From Streptococcus oricebi (GTDB lineage: Bacteria; Bacillota; Bacilli; Lactobacillales; Streptococcaceae), in assembly GCF_017883985.1 (NCBI RefSeq), contig NZ_PRDG01000001.1, positions 110,182-174,181 on the forward strand: DNA of 64,000 bases, given 5' to 3'. A program made the position numbers and the translations under genes. Below the pieces are notes generated by a model. That model searched no databases. It saw only the letters and a program-made list of their open reading frames with translations, and was not told the origin of the DNA. This document shows, one piece after another, positions 36,286-45,762 of the stretch (position 1 is the first letter of the stretch; the number at the start of each line of letters is the position of its first letter).

Positions 36286-36314
36286 ATTATACCTTTATTT
36301 CTGAAAAAAGTCAG
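36286..36314 (-). promoter_or_regulatory. sufB promoter
   Basis: Minus-strand -35-like CTGACT (36309-36314), 17-bp spacer, -10 TATAAT (36286-36291). Confidence 0.5.
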
Positions 36315-36441
36315 AAATCGAAACTCAAAAAAGATTTGAGTGAATTAAAAAAACCTCACCATAAGGAAAGGCACGAGAGCTCAGTCCTGAAAATTTTTGC
36401 TTTAATGCTGGCTGACAAGGCTCTTTTTAAGCAAAGAAAAA

Positions 36442-36473
36442 ACCAAGCTAGCTTTAGGCTAACTTGGCTGCTA
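36442..36473 (-). terminator. Flavodoxin terminator
   Basis: CCAAGTTAGC and GCTAGCTTGG pair with one mismatch and run into TTTTTT; the 5' arm includes the last codons of the gene. Confidence 0.75.
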
Positions 36474-36897
36474 GAGTTTCTGCAAATTCCTCTAGTTTTT
36501 CAATATCTTCATCTTCGGCTGCTAAATCAACCTTGACACTTTCTGCTCCCTTTTCAGCACCAATGGCCACAAAAACAGAGTCGAACATGTCAACAGCCTT
36601 ACAAAATTCGTCGTAGAAGGTGTCGCCAGACCCAATCACCCCATAGAGTTTGCCCGTCAAATCAAGACCGGCTAAATCTTCATAAAAGTCCATCATTTCA
36701 TCAGGCAATTCACCGTCACCGTAGGTATAAGAAGCTACAATCGCTAAGTCTGCTTCTAAAAACTCTTCTGCATCTACCGTGGTGCACTCATCAATATCTA
36801 CATCGAGTCCTAAATCTTTGAGCTTATCTGCTACGATATCGGCGATTTCCTCCGTATTTCCAGTCATGCTTGCAAATACAATTTTTGCTAAAGCCAT
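36454..36897 (-). CDS. Flavodoxin
   Basis: The 147-residue short-chain flavodoxin carries FMN and moves electrons at low potential. The phosphate loop SMTGNTEEIAD, the flavin-stacking YTYGDGELPDEM and the GSGDTFYDEFCKAVD loops are intact. The protein is strongly acidic, as usual. ATG at 36897 follows GGAGG by 5 nt. Divergent from pde2, a conserved neighbour in S. pneumoniae. Confidence 0.95.
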   Translation of the reverse strand: MALAKIVFASMTGNTEEIADIVADKLKDLGLDVDIDECTTVDAEEFLEADLAIVASYTYGDGELPDEMMDFYEDLAGLDLTGKLYGVIGSGDTFYDEFCKAVDMFDSVFVAIGAEKGAESVKVDLAAEDEDIEKLEEFAETLAAKLA

Positions 36898-37006
36898 AAT
36901 TTCCTCCAAATTTTTATCTCCCCACCATTATAGCACATCTTTTTCATTTTAAAAATAAAAAGTCTTGTGATACAATAAAAACAGACTAAAAAAGGGGAAG
37001 CATTTC

Positions 37007-37945
37007 ATGTCCATTTATCAAGAAATTTTACAAAAAATCAAGGAGTACGACCAGATTATCATTCATCGCCACGTCAATCCTGACCCCGATGCCTTTGGTA
37101 GTCAGGTCGGTCTCCAAAAACTGCTCCAGCTCAACTTTCCAGAAAAAAACATCAAGGTGACTGGACATGATGAGCCTAGTCTGGTCTGGCTGGCTCAGAT
37201 GGAGGAGGTCCGTCAGGAAGACTTCAAAGGGAGCCTGGCTATTATCTGCGATACAGCCAATACTGCCCGTATTGACAATCAAGATTACCAACTGGCAGAC
37301 TTTGTCCTAAAGATTGACCACCATCCCAATGATGATGCCTATGGAGATTTGAGCTGGGTAGATACTAGCTTTAGCTCAACTAGTGAGATGATTGCTAGCC
37401 TAGCCTTTGAGCAAGGTTTAGAGCTGAATGCGGATATTGCCTATCTACTCTTTGCTGGAATTGTCGGTGATACAGGGCGCTTCCTCTATCCAACTACTAG
37501 TACTCGGACTCTGGAAGTGGCCAGCAAGTTGCGACAATATCCTTTCGACTTTACTGGCCTGGTCCGCAAGATGGACTCCTTTAGCCATAGCATTGCCAAA
37601 CTCCAGGCCTATGTCTTACAAAATTTGGAAGTAGATGAAAATGGAGCAGCCAGAGTCCTAGTCAAGCAAGAACTGCTGAAGGAATACGGCCTTGGCGATG
37701 CTGATACAGCAGCTATCGTTGCCACGCCAGGTAAGATAGAAGATGTGACCCTTTGGGGAGTCTTTGTCGAGCAGGAGGCCGGACATTATCGGGTCCGTCT
37801 GCGTAGCAAGGTCCAGCCAATCAATGAGATTGCTAAAAGCCACCATGGTGGCGGCCACCCCCTAGCTAGCGGAGCCAACTCCTTCTCCCTAGCTGAAAAC
37901 GAGGAAATTTATCAAGAATTAAAAAATCTGGCTAAAAAGAAATAA
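37007..37945 (+). CDS. pde2: DHH/DHHA1 phosphoesterase (NrnA/Pde2-type)
   Basis: The 312-residue cytoplasmic enzyme has the DHH metal motifs HRHVNPDPDAFGS, CDTANTAR and IDHHPND, and the C-terminal DHHA1 nucleotide motif HHGGGHPLASGA. In streptococci this stand-alone form, Pde2, degrades pApA (and c-di-AMP) to AMP; related NrnA also acts on nanoRNA and pAp. AAAGGGGAAG precedes the ATG. Upstream of rpmE2, as in S. pneumoniae. Confidence 0.92.
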   Translation: MSIYQEILQKIKEYDQIIIHRHVNPDPDAFGSQVGLQKLLQLNFPEKNIKVTGHDEPSLVWLAQMEEVRQEDFKGSLAIICDTANTARIDNQDYQLADFVLKIDHHPNDDAYGDLSWVDTSFSSTSEMIASLAFEQGLELNADIAYLLFAGIVGDTGRFLYPTTSTRTLEVASKLRQYPFDFTGLVRKMDSFSHSIAKLQAYVLQNLEVDENGAARVLVKQELLKEYGLGDADTAAIVATPGKIEDVTLWGVFVEQEAGHYRVRLRSKVQPINEIAKSHHGGGHPLASGANSFSLAENEEIYQELKNLAKKK

Positions 37946-37959
37946 ATCTGGCAAAAGAC

Positions 37960-37988
37960 TTGTCAAAAGCCTGATAATTTGTTAAACT
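37960..37988 (+). promoter_or_regulatory. rpmE2 promoter
   Basis: TTGTCA (37960-37965), 17-bp spacer, TAAACT (37983-37988), about 55 nt before the ATG. No AdcR box is visible here, unlike at rpsN2. Confidence 0.6.
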
Positions 37989-38048
37989 ATCAAGGTAACT
38001 AATCTATGGCTCGCAAAGAGACCATGGCAGAAAGGAATTTTTTAAAAA

Positions 38049-38291
38049 ATGAGAAAAGATATTCATCCAGAATACCGTCCTGTTGTCTTTATGGACACTT
38101 CAACTGGCTACCAGTTTTTGAGTGGTTCTACTAAGAACTCAAACGAAACTGTTGAATTTGAAGGGGAAACTTACCCATTGATTCGTGTTGAAATTTCATC
38201 AGACTCACACCCATTCTACACTGGACGTCAAAAGTTCACTCAAGCAGATGGACGTGTGGATCGTTTCAACAAAAAATACGGTCTCAAATAA
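38049..38291 (+). CDS. rpmE2: 50S ribosomal protein L31 type B (zinc-independent)
   Basis: The 80-residue protein ([25 protein letters not shown]) lacks the CxxC pairs of zinc-binding L31, so it is the C-minus type B form. It is the only L31 gene class in many streptococci. AGAAAGGAA lies upstream. Highly biased codons fit strong expression. Confidence 0.96.
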   Translation: MRKDIHPEYRPVVFMDTSTGYQFLSGSTKNSNETVEFEGETYPLIRVEISSDSHPFYTGRQKFTQADGRVDRFNKKYGLK

Positions 38292-38295
38292 AAAG

Positions 38296-38321
38296 AAAGG
38301 CACCCCTAAGGTGCTTTTTTC
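38296..38321 (+). terminator. rpmE2 terminator
   Basis: GCACC and GGTGC around a 5-nt loop with flanking A and T runs. Confidence 0.8.
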
Positions 38322-38435
38322 TTTGTCCTAATTTTAGAACTTGTCTTACTATTTTTTCTAGCTAAATAGGTCCATTCTAGCAACTAGTAGATGTGGTCTT
38401 TGGGCCTGGGCTCAATCTAGAAAGCTAGCGTTTTT

Positions 38436-39140
38436 TTATTCCTGATAGTCTCCACCAGAAAAGCCATAATATTCCTCTAGGGTCAGGCCTGAAGCTGCTA
38501 TATCTTGGGCTTCTGAGCCGATATAGCGTAGATGCCATTGTTCAGGCATATAGCCGGTAACTGCTTCTTTTCCATTTAGATAGCGGACTACAAAGCCATA
38601 CTGGCCTGCGTGTTGCAAGAGCCATTGACTGGCCTTTTCTTCCGTCAGGAGATTACCGGCCTGGTCAATCAGATCATAGGCTAGGCCAGTCTGATGTTCG
38701 CTATAGCCTGGACGAGCTGAATAGCGGTCTGCCGCCTCTTTTCCATCACGATTGACATAATCCTGATAGAGGGAGCTTTGGGCTTGATAGCTCCGAAAAC
38801 CACTATACTGATCACTAATCGGGAAACCCGCCGCCTGCATGGCGGCAATCAATTCTAAGAGCTGAGCCTTGGCCTTAGCATTCTCACCTGGATTGTAATC
38901 TGCTGCTAAGGGATAACGTTTATTAACGACGGGAATCTGCCCCTCCTTACCCTCAACATAATAGTAGGAACCGTTATAGTGGACCTGCTTGTCTAAAGTC
39001 GCTGACTCTTCTCTATCTTGTGAGCCCGAAGTCTGCTTCGTGCTAGGCTCTGTCTGCTGCTTTTCTGACTTTTTCTGGCTGGAGCAGGCAGTTAGAAGCA
39101 AGCAGATAACTAGCATTAAATAAGCCAATCTCTTTCTCAT
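38436..39140 (-). CDS. ldcB: L,D-carboxypeptidase lipoprotein LdcB/DacB (VanY family)
   Basis: The 234-residue lipoprotein (lipobox LLLTACSS) trims the terminal D-Ala from peptidoglycan tetrapeptides on the outer membrane face. After a Ser/Gln/Lys-rich linker the VanY domain has SGFRSYQAQSSLYQDYV, the zinc ligands in ARPGYSEHQTGLAYD and EQWHLRYIG. Length and motifs agree with pneumococcal LdcB. It begins 18 nt after the rhodanese gene and is probably co-transcribed. Confidence 0.92.
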   Translation of the reverse strand: MRKRLAYLMLVICLLLTACSSQKKSEKQQTEPSTKQTSGSQDREESATLDKQVHYNGSYYYVEGKEGQIPVVNKRYPLAADYNPGENAKAKAQLLELIAAMQAAGFPISDQYSGFRSYQAQSSLYQDYVNRDGKEAADRYSARPGYSEHQTGLAYDLIDQAGNLLTEEKASQWLLQHAGQYGFVVRYLNGKEAVTGYMPEQWHLRYIGSEAQDIAASGLTLEEYYGFSGGDYQE

Positions 39141-39158
39141 CTCTTCTCCTAACCAGTC

Positions 39159-39458
39159 CTATTGGACTAAATCTCCAGGGTAGGCTTCTACTCCTCCTTG
39201 AACATTGATGACCTGATAGCCCTTTTGACTCAAAAAGTCACAGGCCTTGGCTGAGCGTCCTCCCATCTTACATATTAGGTAGTAGGTCTGGTCCTTGTCT
39301 AAGTGACCGTAGTTAGCTTCTAGAGTGCTAAGGGGAAGACTCTCAGCTCCTTTTACATGCCCTTGGGCAAATTCATCGGCCTCCCGGACATCGATTAAGG
39401 AAAGCTCTCTAGATTGGAGTTCTTGGTAAAAATCTTTGGCACTGATTGTTTGATACAT
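39159..39458 (-). CDS. Rhodanese-like sulfurtransferase domain protein
   Basis: A 99-residue single rhodanese domain with LIDVREADEFAQGHVKGA and the active-site loop ICKMGGRSA, whose Cys accepts sulfur. The stand-alone form resembles PspE/YtwF proteins. Cytoplasmic. Starts 9 nt after the uracil-DNA glycosylase-like gene. Confidence 0.9.
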   Translation of the reverse strand: MYQTISAKDFYQELQSRELSLIDVREADEFAQGHVKGAESLPLSTLEANYGHLDKDQTYYLICKMGGRSAKACDFLSQKGYQVINVQGGVEAYPGDLVQ

Positions 39459-39467
39459 AAAAAGACC

Positions 39468-40052
39468 TCATTTCTTTAAAATTTCTGCCACTCGGGCTTG
39501 CAAGTCTGGGACTACTTCTGCTTCAAACCAAGGATGCTTGGCTAGCCAAATTTGATTTCTGGGTGAAGGGTGGACTAGCGGGAAGAAATCCGGCAAAAAG
39601 TTCTTATATTCCTGAACAGTCTGGGTCACCTTGGCAGTCTTGGCCTGCTTTAAATAATAGTGTTGGGCATATTGGCCGATAAGGATGGTTAATTGGATAT
39701 GAGGGAGAAGCTCTAAAATCTGGGGATGCCATTTTTGGGCAAAGCCTTGGCGGGGCGGTAGGTCGCCCGACCTGCCCTTGCCTGGGTAGTAAAAGTCCAT
39801 GGGAAGGACTGCAAAGAAGCCTGATTCATAGAAGGTCTCTTCATCTACCCCCAGCCAAGCTCTCAATCTATCTCCGCTCTTATCCTTCCAGTAAACCCCA
39901 GCTTCTTGTGCCTTGATTCCCGGCGCTTGGCCAACGATATTGATTCTGGCTCCTTGAGGAGCTGCAAAGAGGGGCTCAATCCCCTGCTGGCTAAAACTGG
40001 CATTTACCGGATCAGCTATTATAGCCCGCTTGATTTCTTCTATTTTATCCAT
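39468..40052 (-). CDS. Uracil-DNA glycosylase superfamily protein
   Basis: The 194-residue protein has the superfamily motif 1 NIVGQAPGIKAQEAGVYWKD, then FAVLPMDFYYPGKGRSG and the C-terminal VHPSPRNQIWL. It lacks the four Cys of family 4 iron-sulfur enzymes. Start set at MDKIEEIKRA (40052); the longer frame reaches into the pepV terminator. DNA repair role is inferred from family. Confidence 0.85.
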   Translation of the reverse strand: MDKIEEIKRAIIADPVNASFSQQGIEPLFAAPQGARINIVGQAPGIKAQEAGVYWKDKSGDRLRAWLGVDEETFYESGFFAVLPMDFYYPGKGRSGDLPPRQGFAQKWHPQILELLPHIQLTILIGQYAQHYYLKQAKTAKVTQTVQEYKNFLPDFFPLVHPSPRNQIWLAKHPWFEAEVVPDLQARVAEILKK

Positions 40053-40080
40053 GATATTACCTATAAAGCTTGCTTCTATC

Positions 40081-40115
40081 AAAAAGAGGACTGGGACAAG
40101 AATGCCCAGTCCCAA
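40081..40115 (-). terminator. pepV terminator
   Basis: GGACTGGG and CCCAGTCC form a perfect stem, followed on the minus strand by TCTTTTT. Confidence 0.85.
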
Positions 40116-40176
40116 ATTTCTACTCCTGGGCTCCTTATGCTTGGTCTTAGCTCCAAGCCCTTTTAACCCTAAGAGC

Positions 40177-41580
40177 TTATTTAATCAATTCGTAGATGGC
40201 CTCTGCATAGATGGCTGCTGCTCGGAATAGGTCCTCCAAGTCCGCAAATTCATTGGCCTGGTGCATGGTATCTGTCCAACCTGGGAACATGGCACCATAG
40301 GCCACTCCACGTTTGAGTAGACGACCAAAGGTTCCTCCACCGATGACCTGCTCATGGCCCTCAAGTCCTGTCTGGCGTTCATAGACTTCCAAAAGTGTAG
40401 CCACTAAAGGATCTTCTAGGGGAACGTAATGCGGTTCTTGGGCATGTTGAGACAGGCTGACCTTAAGGACTGGTAGAGTTTCTAAAACCGCCTTGATTTG
40501 CTCAGGATTGGTTCCCTTTGGATAACGGAAGTTGAGGGCGATTGTATTATCTTCTGCTGCTTGATCAAAACGAAAGACTCCGGCATTCATAGATAGGGCG
40601 CCCATTTTTTCATCCTCATGGGCCACTCCCAAGGTCTGGCCTTCATGGTCTTGGAAAAGGACATCACCCGCAATTTGGAGGTAGTCTTTGGCTGGACCAG
40701 CAAAGTCCAGGTCCTTTAGAAAACGAGCCAGATAGGTTGCTCCATTAACCCCAGCTTGAGGGGAGGCTCCATGGGCTGATTTTCCAACTACTGTAATTTC
40801 CACCTGGCCATCTGCCTGTTCGGCATAGGTGAACTTGACCTGATGGGCCTCAGCAAAGCTAGCCAGCTGATCAATTAAGTCGGCTGGTAACTGACCTGAA
40901 ATGAGCGCTGTCGCTGATTCGGGCACCATGTTTTCCCGGAGACCGCCACTAAAGCGATGGAGACGAACAGCCCCCTTATTTTCCCCTGCAAAGTGGAGGT
41001 ACTCGGTCACGTTTCCTTTTTCACCATTGATAATCGGAAATTCCGCATCGGGAGAAAAACCAAAGTCCGGCTTTTTGAGGCCAACATGCTCAAAGTAGTA
41101 ATCCATATCGCCCCAGCCGGACTCTTCATCAGTACCAACCACAAAGCGAACACGCTTGGATACAGGGAGACCTAGCTCCTTGATGATTTTTAGACCATAG
41201 TAGCAGGCCATGGTTGGGCCCTTATCATCACTAGAACCACGAGCGTAGAGCTTGCCGTCTTTAATCACTGGACTATAGGGGTCAGTATCCCAGCCACTTC
41301 CAGCAGGAACTACATCCATGTGGGCAAAGATACCTAACTCTTCCTCTCCTTGGCCAAAGGTAAAGTGGCCGGCGTAGTTATCAACATTGGTAGTTGGATA
41401 ACCATCACGCTCAGCGATTTCCAAAAATTTTTCTAGGGCCTTCACTGGTCCTGGACCAAAAGGATGGTCCTTATCGGCCTTTGAATCATCACGTTCGGAG
41501 TTAATCTCCAAGAGACTAAAGAGGTCAGCCAGCATATCCTGGCGACGTTTTTCTACTTCTGCTTTAAAATCGATTGTCAT
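40177..41580 (-). CDS. pepV: Xaa-His-type dipeptidase PepV
   Basis: The 467-residue M20 metallopeptidase cleaves a wide range of dipeptides. Zinc and active-site segments: [50 protein letters not shown] and [12 protein letters not shown]. The second ATG (MTIDFKAEV, 41580) is 6 nt after AAGGAG and matches the known N-terminus. Cytoplasmic; part of the uvrC-nitroreductase-pepV neighbourhood. Confidence 0.96.
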   Translation of the reverse strand: MTIDFKAEVEKRRQDMLADLFSLLEINSERDDSKADKDHPFGPGPVKALEKFLEIAERDGYPTTNVDNYAGHFTFGQGEEELGIFAHMDVVPAGSGWDTDPYSPVIKDGKLYARGSSDDKGPTMACYYGLKIIKELGLPVSKRVRFVVGTDEESGWGDMDYYFEHVGLKKPDFGFSPDAEFPIINGEKGNVTEYLHFAGENKGAVRLHRFSGGLRENMVPESATALISGQLPADLIDQLASFAEAHQVKFTYAEQADGQVEITVVGKSAHGASPQAGVNGATYLARFLKDLDFAGPAKDYLQIAGDVLFQDHEGQTLGVAHEDEKMGALSMNAGVFRFDQAAEDNTIALNFRYPKGTNPEQIKAVLETLPVLKVSLSQHAQEPHYVPLEDPLVATLLEVYERQTGLEGHEQVIGGGTFGRLLKRGVAYGAMFPGWTDTMHQANEFADLEDLFRAAAIYAEAIYELIK

Positions 41581-41590
41581 CATCTACTCC

Positions 41591-42007
41591 TTATTCATAA
41601 TCTGTCTTTAAAGTTTCATCTGCAAAATTGTAATAATCTGGTTTTGAGAGACACCAAATCTCTTCGGTAAATTTGAAATACTCCCTTTGAAAGAGCTCGG
41701 GATTAAATTCATAGACCCGGGTACTTAAATCTCGGAAAAATAAATAAGTACCACAATGGCTACAAAAACCCCTCTGACCATTTTCTGAAGTCTTGAAATA
41801 ATGAACCAATTCACTATTAGTCATGGTAAACTGAGAATCCGCAATTTCTGTGATATAAAAACTGGGGCCGGCATTTATCTTGCGACAAACATCACAGTGG
41901 CAAAGCTTGACCTCGATTTGACCCGACTCTAGTAAAAGTTTCTCTGTTCTCAACCTTATTTTCACCTGAGAACAAAGACAGGTTCCATCAATATAAGCTG
42001 CTAGCAT
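41591..42007 (-). CDS. GFA/CENP-V-type zinc protein
   Basis: The 138-residue protein has paired Cys motifs typical of GFA (formaldehyde-activating-like) proteins: GTCLCSQVKI, CHCDVCRK and FCSHCGTYL, which bind zinc. Its last base pairs overlap the nitroreductase stop by one base, so translation is coupled. Catalytic role is not known. Confidence 0.85.
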   Translation of the reverse strand: MLAAYIDGTCLCSQVKIRLRTEKLLLESGQIEVKLCHCDVCRKINAGPSFYITEIADSQFTMTNSELVHYFKTSENGQRGFCSHCGTYLFFRDLSTRVYEFNPELFQREYFKFTEEIWCLSKPDYYNFADETLKTDYE

Positions 42008-42612
42008 TAGCGTTTCTCGATAATTTCATCAACTGGCAAACGGTAGCTGGGCTCCAGTTTTTCATCGCTGTAGCCAACTGTAATCAAAAGTTCTGGTCGA
42101 AAACGGGCATCAATTTCCAATAGCTGATTGGCTTTTGTCTTGTCAAAGCCAAGAATGATATTAGAACCGATTCCTTGGTCGGTCAAGGCCAAGACTAGGT
42201 TCATAGCCACAAGACCTGCATTGAGGGCCAGGTAGTCACTCTTTTCTTGCTCGGAATAATGACCATACTCTGCCGGTAAATTCTGCATATAGTATTGCAG
42301 GAGCTCCTCAGACATATTCTTGACCCCAGCAATCCGGGCAATCTTGCGGGACCGCTTGACTAGGTCAGTATCTGTAAAGAGGGCAATGGTTACCGGAGCC
42401 TGCTGAATTTGCTCCCGGTTAGAGCCATAAGCTAACTCGGCTAAATCTTGATTTTTCTGTCTAACAACTACAAACTTCCAGGGTTGGCTATTGTGGGCAC
42501 TGGGAGCCAGGGTCGCAATTTCAATAGCCGTACGGACATCTTTAGGATCTACTGCCCGATCCGTAAAGTGCTTGGTCGCATGCCTTTTTTTATTTAATTC
42601 TAAAAACTTCAT
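42007..42612 (-). CDS. Nitroreductase family NAD(P)H-dependent flavoprotein
   Basis: The 201-residue FMN enzyme has RHATKHFTD (flavin phosphate site), LAPSAHNSQPWKFVVV and the C-terminal TVGYSDEKLEPSYRLP. Homologues sit between uvrC and pepV in S. pneumoniae. AAAGGAAG precedes the ATG. Natural substrate unknown. Confidence 0.93.
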   Translation of the reverse strand: MKFLELNKKRHATKHFTDRAVDPKDVRTAIEIATLAPSAHNSQPWKFVVVRQKNQDLAELAYGSNREQIQQAPVTIALFTDTDLVKRSRKIARIAGVKNMSEELLQYYMQNLPAEYGHYSEQEKSDYLALNAGLVAMNLVLALTDQGIGSNIILGFDKTKANQLLEIDARFRPELLITVGYSDEKLEPSYRLPVDEIIEKR

Positions 42613-42687
42613 AGAACACTTCCTTTGATATATGATAGCTCTATTGTACCACTTTTTGAAAGAGCTTGCAGGGATTTTTCACTAGAT

Positions 42688-42714
42688 AAAAAGAGGAGAC
42701 CCCTCCTCTTTTTT
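42688..42714 (-). terminator. uvrC terminator
   Basis: AAAAAGAGGAG and CTCCTCTTTTTT form a perfect stem with a 4-nt loop; symmetrical, so active on both strands. Confidence 0.85.
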
Positions 42715-42734
42715 ATATCCATAATTATCAGAAG

Positions 42735-44516
42735 TTAGGTCCGACCCTCTCCCAGTTGCTCCTTGACTGCCTGGGCGACTGCTACTGGCAGGCCGACTGC
42801 TTGGAGCTGGTCTAGACTGGCCTTTTGGATATTGGTCAGGCTCTTGAAATGCTTCATCAGAGCCTGCTTACGCTTGGGACCCAAGCCCTGAATGCCGTCC
42901 AACTTGGAGGAGAAGGAATTTTTAGAGCGGACCTGACGGTGGAAGCTAATGGCAAAGCGGTGGACCTCATCTTGAATCCTTTGCAAGAGAAAGAACTCCT
43001 GGGAATTGCGAGATAGCTCTACTACTTCTAAAGGGTCACCAAAGAGGAGTTCGTGGGTCTGGTGCTTGTCGTTTTTCTGCAAACCGGCGATTGGAATATC
43101 CAGCCCCAGTTGGTCACGAATAACCTCCCTGGCTACATTGACTTGGCCTTGTCCCCCGTCGATAACAATCAAGTCAGGCGGAATCAAGCCCTCCCGCATG
43201 ACCCGACTGTAACGGCGTTTGAGGACCTCCCGCATGCTGGCATAGTCATCCGGGCCAAGAACGGTCTTAATCTTATACTTGCGATAATCCTTCTTGCTGG
43301 GCTTACCATTGACAAAGACCACCATGGCCGAGACTGGACTCGTCCCCATAATATTGGAGTTATCGAAGGCTTCGATTCGGACAGGGGTGGGAATATTGAG
43401 GATCTGGCCTAGGTTTTCAATGGCCCCTTGGGTCTTTTCTAGGGATTTTTCCAGCAAATCAAACTTTTGTTGCAGGCTGACCCGGGCATTTTTAATAGCC
43501 AGATTGACCAACTGCTTCTTTTCTCCCCTTTGGGGTTTGAGGACCTTGGTCGCAACCACGGCGGCTACGGCTTCTGCATCAATGTCGCTAGGCAGCAAAA
43601 TTTCATTGGGCACCAGGTGACTCTTTTCTTGATAAAATTGACCGATATAGGTCAAAAAATCCTCATCTGGGTCATTGTAATAGGGGAAAAGATTGACATC
43701 CCGCTCAATCAGCTTACCCTGGCGGACAAAAAAGACCTGCACGCACATCCAACCCTTGTCCACATAGTAGCCAAAAACATCTCGGTTTTGCAAGTCCTGG
43801 GCCATGACCCGCTGCTTGGTCCGTAGAGTAGAAATAGCCTGGAGCAAATCTCGGTACTCCGCTGCTTTTTCAAACTCCATTTGCGTCGCAGCGCCAGCCA
43901 TCTTGGCCCTTAAATCCTCGATAATCTTATCATCCTGCCCCTTGAGAAAGTTGGCAACGTCCTGGGCCATATTCTTGAAGTAGTCTTCATCTACCTGGCA
44001 GACAGTGTGGGCATGACATTGGTTGATGTGATAGTAAAAACAGACCTTTTCAGGTGGATTGGTGCATTTCTTAAAAGGGAAAATGCGGTCTAGCAGACGC
44101 TTAATTTCATTGGCCGCCCCAACATCAGGGTAGGGACCAAAATAAAGGCCGCCGTCTTTCTTGACCTGTCTAGTAATCAAGAGACGGGGGTAGGGCTCAT
44201 TGCTAATCTTGATGAAGGGATAGGACTTGTCGTCCTTGAGCATAATGTTATACTTGGGCTTATTTTCCTTAATCAGATTGATTTCTAATAGTAGGGCTTC
44301 AATATTGGACTCGGTGACAATAAATTCAAAATCAACGATTTCCGATACCAAAGCCTCGGTCTTGGTATCATGACTACCCCGAAAATAAGAGCGCACCCGA
44401 TTGCGCAAATTTTTAGCCTTGCCGACATAGATAATGGTCCCATTTTTATCCTTATGGATGTAGCAACCGGGACTTGCCGGCAACAATTCCAGTTTTGATT
44501 TAATCAAGTTGTTCAT
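42735..44516 (-). CDS. uvrC: Excinuclease ABC subunit C
   Basis: The 593-residue nucleotide-excision repair nuclease has the GIY-YIG domain at the start ([26 protein letters not shown]) for the 3' cut, a UVR motif ([13 protein letters not shown]), the RNase H-like domain ([23 protein letters not shown]) for the 5' cut and tandem helix-hairpin-helix at the end ([12 protein letters not shown]). The ATG lies 6 nt after a TATAAT, with no ribosome site. Confidence 0.97.
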   Translation of the reverse strand: MNNLIKSKLELLPASPGCYIHKDKNGTIIYVGKAKNLRNRVRSYFRGSHDTKTEALVSEIVDFEFIVTESNIEALLLEINLIKENKPKYNIMLKDDKSYPFIKISNEPYPRLLITRQVKKDGGLYFGPYPDVGAANEIKRLLDRIFPFKKCTNPPEKVCFYYHINQCHAHTVCQVDEDYFKNMAQDVANFLKGQDDKIIEDLRAKMAGAATQMEFEKAAEYRDLLQAISTLRTKQRVMAQDLQNRDVFGYYVDKGWMCVQVFFVRQGKLIERDVNLFPYYNDPDEDFLTYIGQFYQEKSHLVPNEILLPSDIDAEAVAAVVATKVLKPQRGEKKQLVNLAIKNARVSLQQKFDLLEKSLEKTQGAIENLGQILNIPTPVRIEAFDNSNIMGTSPVSAMVVFVNGKPSKKDYRKYKIKTVLGPDDYASMREVLKRRYSRVMREGLIPPDLIVIDGGQGQVNVAREVIRDQLGLDIPIAGLQKNDKHQTHELLFGDPLEVVELSRNSQEFFLLQRIQDEVHRFAISFHRQVRSKNSFSSKLDGIQGLGPKRKQALMKHFKSLTNIQKASLDQLQAVGLPVAVAQAVKEQLGEGRT

Positions 44517-44522
44517 AGAAAT

Positions 44523-44531
44523 ATTATAACA
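44523..44531 (-). promoter_or_regulatory. Extended -10 promoter directly in front of uvrC
   Basis: Minus-strand TGTTATAAT, then ATTTCT and the ATG. Predicts a leaderless uvrC mRNA. Confidence 0.65.
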
Positions 44532-44632
44532 AAAAAACCAGCCCTTTCAGAGGAAAAGAAGCTGTAATTTTAAAATGCCTATCAACTTGCCCCATAAGAT
44601 GTTATAATATAAAGAAAAAATAAGGAGAGAAG

Positions 44633-45721
44633 ATGAGACCACTTAAAAAGATATGGGAAAATAAATGGGAATACCTTTCAGTTGGGATTGTAAGTTTTAT
44701 ACCTGTGATGGCTGTTAGTATGATACTGTTAAGAATAAGTATTTCTATATTAGAGTTAGTTACACCAAAAATCCATGGACCTTGGCTCTTACTTTTAGTA
44801 TTACTATTATACTTCTATCTCATGTATTTAATTTATAATTCAAAAGCAAAAGTTACAAAAATGGTTAAACATTACTTTTTAGAAGTTAGACCGGCATTTT
44901 TTGTTTCCACTTTCTTTGATTGTATTTTTACTTTGGTTATATATTATACCGATATTAGTCTTAGAGGGAAAGAACTTGATAAATCACTTCTAGAGTTTAT
45001 CATCGCGCCTATTTTTTTAGGAATTGCTGCTCTAAGAAGCTGGATAATTAGCAACAGCTTTGGCAATATCAAGCAAAAGAAAGAAAAGGAGTACTATATC
45101 ACTGCTTTCTACATAACTTTTATGTGGTCTATTTCTGCTATTGTAGCAACACTTACAATTTTAACTAACTTTACTCCTATTAATCTTTTTGCATTATTAT
45201 TTGCTAATAACTTTATTATTGTATTTCCATACTTTTTTTATAGGCAAAAGCCTGAGAGCATTAAATCCTTTTATCCCGCACTTATATTAGCTCCGCTTCT
45301 ATTTTTAATTGCATTCCTAGACAATAAGGCAATTGAAATCTTTGCTTGGTTTCTGCCAATATTGACTCCTATTGTCCTTGGAGATATTGGAATTACTAGA
45401 AGCCAATCTCTTAAAGCAACAACAAAATTCAAACAGCATATCTACAATACTACTTTACTAAGTTTTGTAACATTACTTGTTTTTAACCTAACACTTATTT
45501 CAAAACCCTATTTTATCCCTTATTTACAAATAGTATTAGTAACAGATAAGACGGTTCAAAAAATAATTATTGTTATTTTTTCAGTTATAATCGGAACAAT
45601 CTTCAGCGCTTTATTAAAAAGAAGATTACAAAAATACTATTTCAATCCCAAAAATGGATATTTCCTCCCCAAAGTAGAAAAAACTAGAAAATTCAGCGCT
45701 CATCGCAGAAGAAAAGGTTAA
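44633..45721 (+). CDS. Multi-spanning membrane protein of unknown function
   Basis: The 362-residue protein has about nine to ten predicted membrane helices and a basic C-terminal tail (KTRKFSAHRRRKG). It lacks motifs I can assign. The DNA is markedly AT-rich and uses ATA and TTA codons far more than its neighbours, a sign of transfer from another source. A TGTTATAAT promoter and AAGGAGAG ribosome site precede it, and a strong terminator follows, so it is a self-contained cassette. Confidence 0.7.
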   Translation: MRPLKKIWENKWEYLSVGIVSFIPVMAVSMILLRISISILELVTPKIHGPWLLLLVLLLYFYLMYLIYNSKAKVTKMVKHYFLEVRPAFFVSTFFDCIFTLVIYYTDISLRGKELDKSLLEFIIAPIFLGIAALRSWIISNSFGNIKQKKEKEYYITAFYITFMWSISAIVATLTILTNFTPINLFALLFANNFIIVFPYFFYRQKPESIKSFYPALILAPLLFLIAFLDNKAIEIFAWFLPILTPIVLGDIGITRSQSLKATTKFKQHIYNTTLLSFVTLLVFNLTLISKPYFIPYLQIVLVTDKTVQKIIIVIFSVIIGTIFSALLKRRLQKYYFNPKNGYFLPKVEKTRKFSAHRRRKG

Positions 45722-45762
45722 AAATCAGGACTGAGAATTTTTCTCAGTCCTGATTTTTTACA
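45721..45762. terminator. Bidirectional terminator between convergent genes
   Basis: AAAATCAGGACTGAGAA and TTCTCAGTCCTGATTTT form a perfect 17-bp stem serving both sides. Confidence 0.9.

Noticed and set aside
36336..36536. 66-codon plus-strand frame between sufB and flavodoxin
   Set aside because: Lacks a ribosome site, overlaps the flavodoxin terminator and gene, and has no recognisable features.
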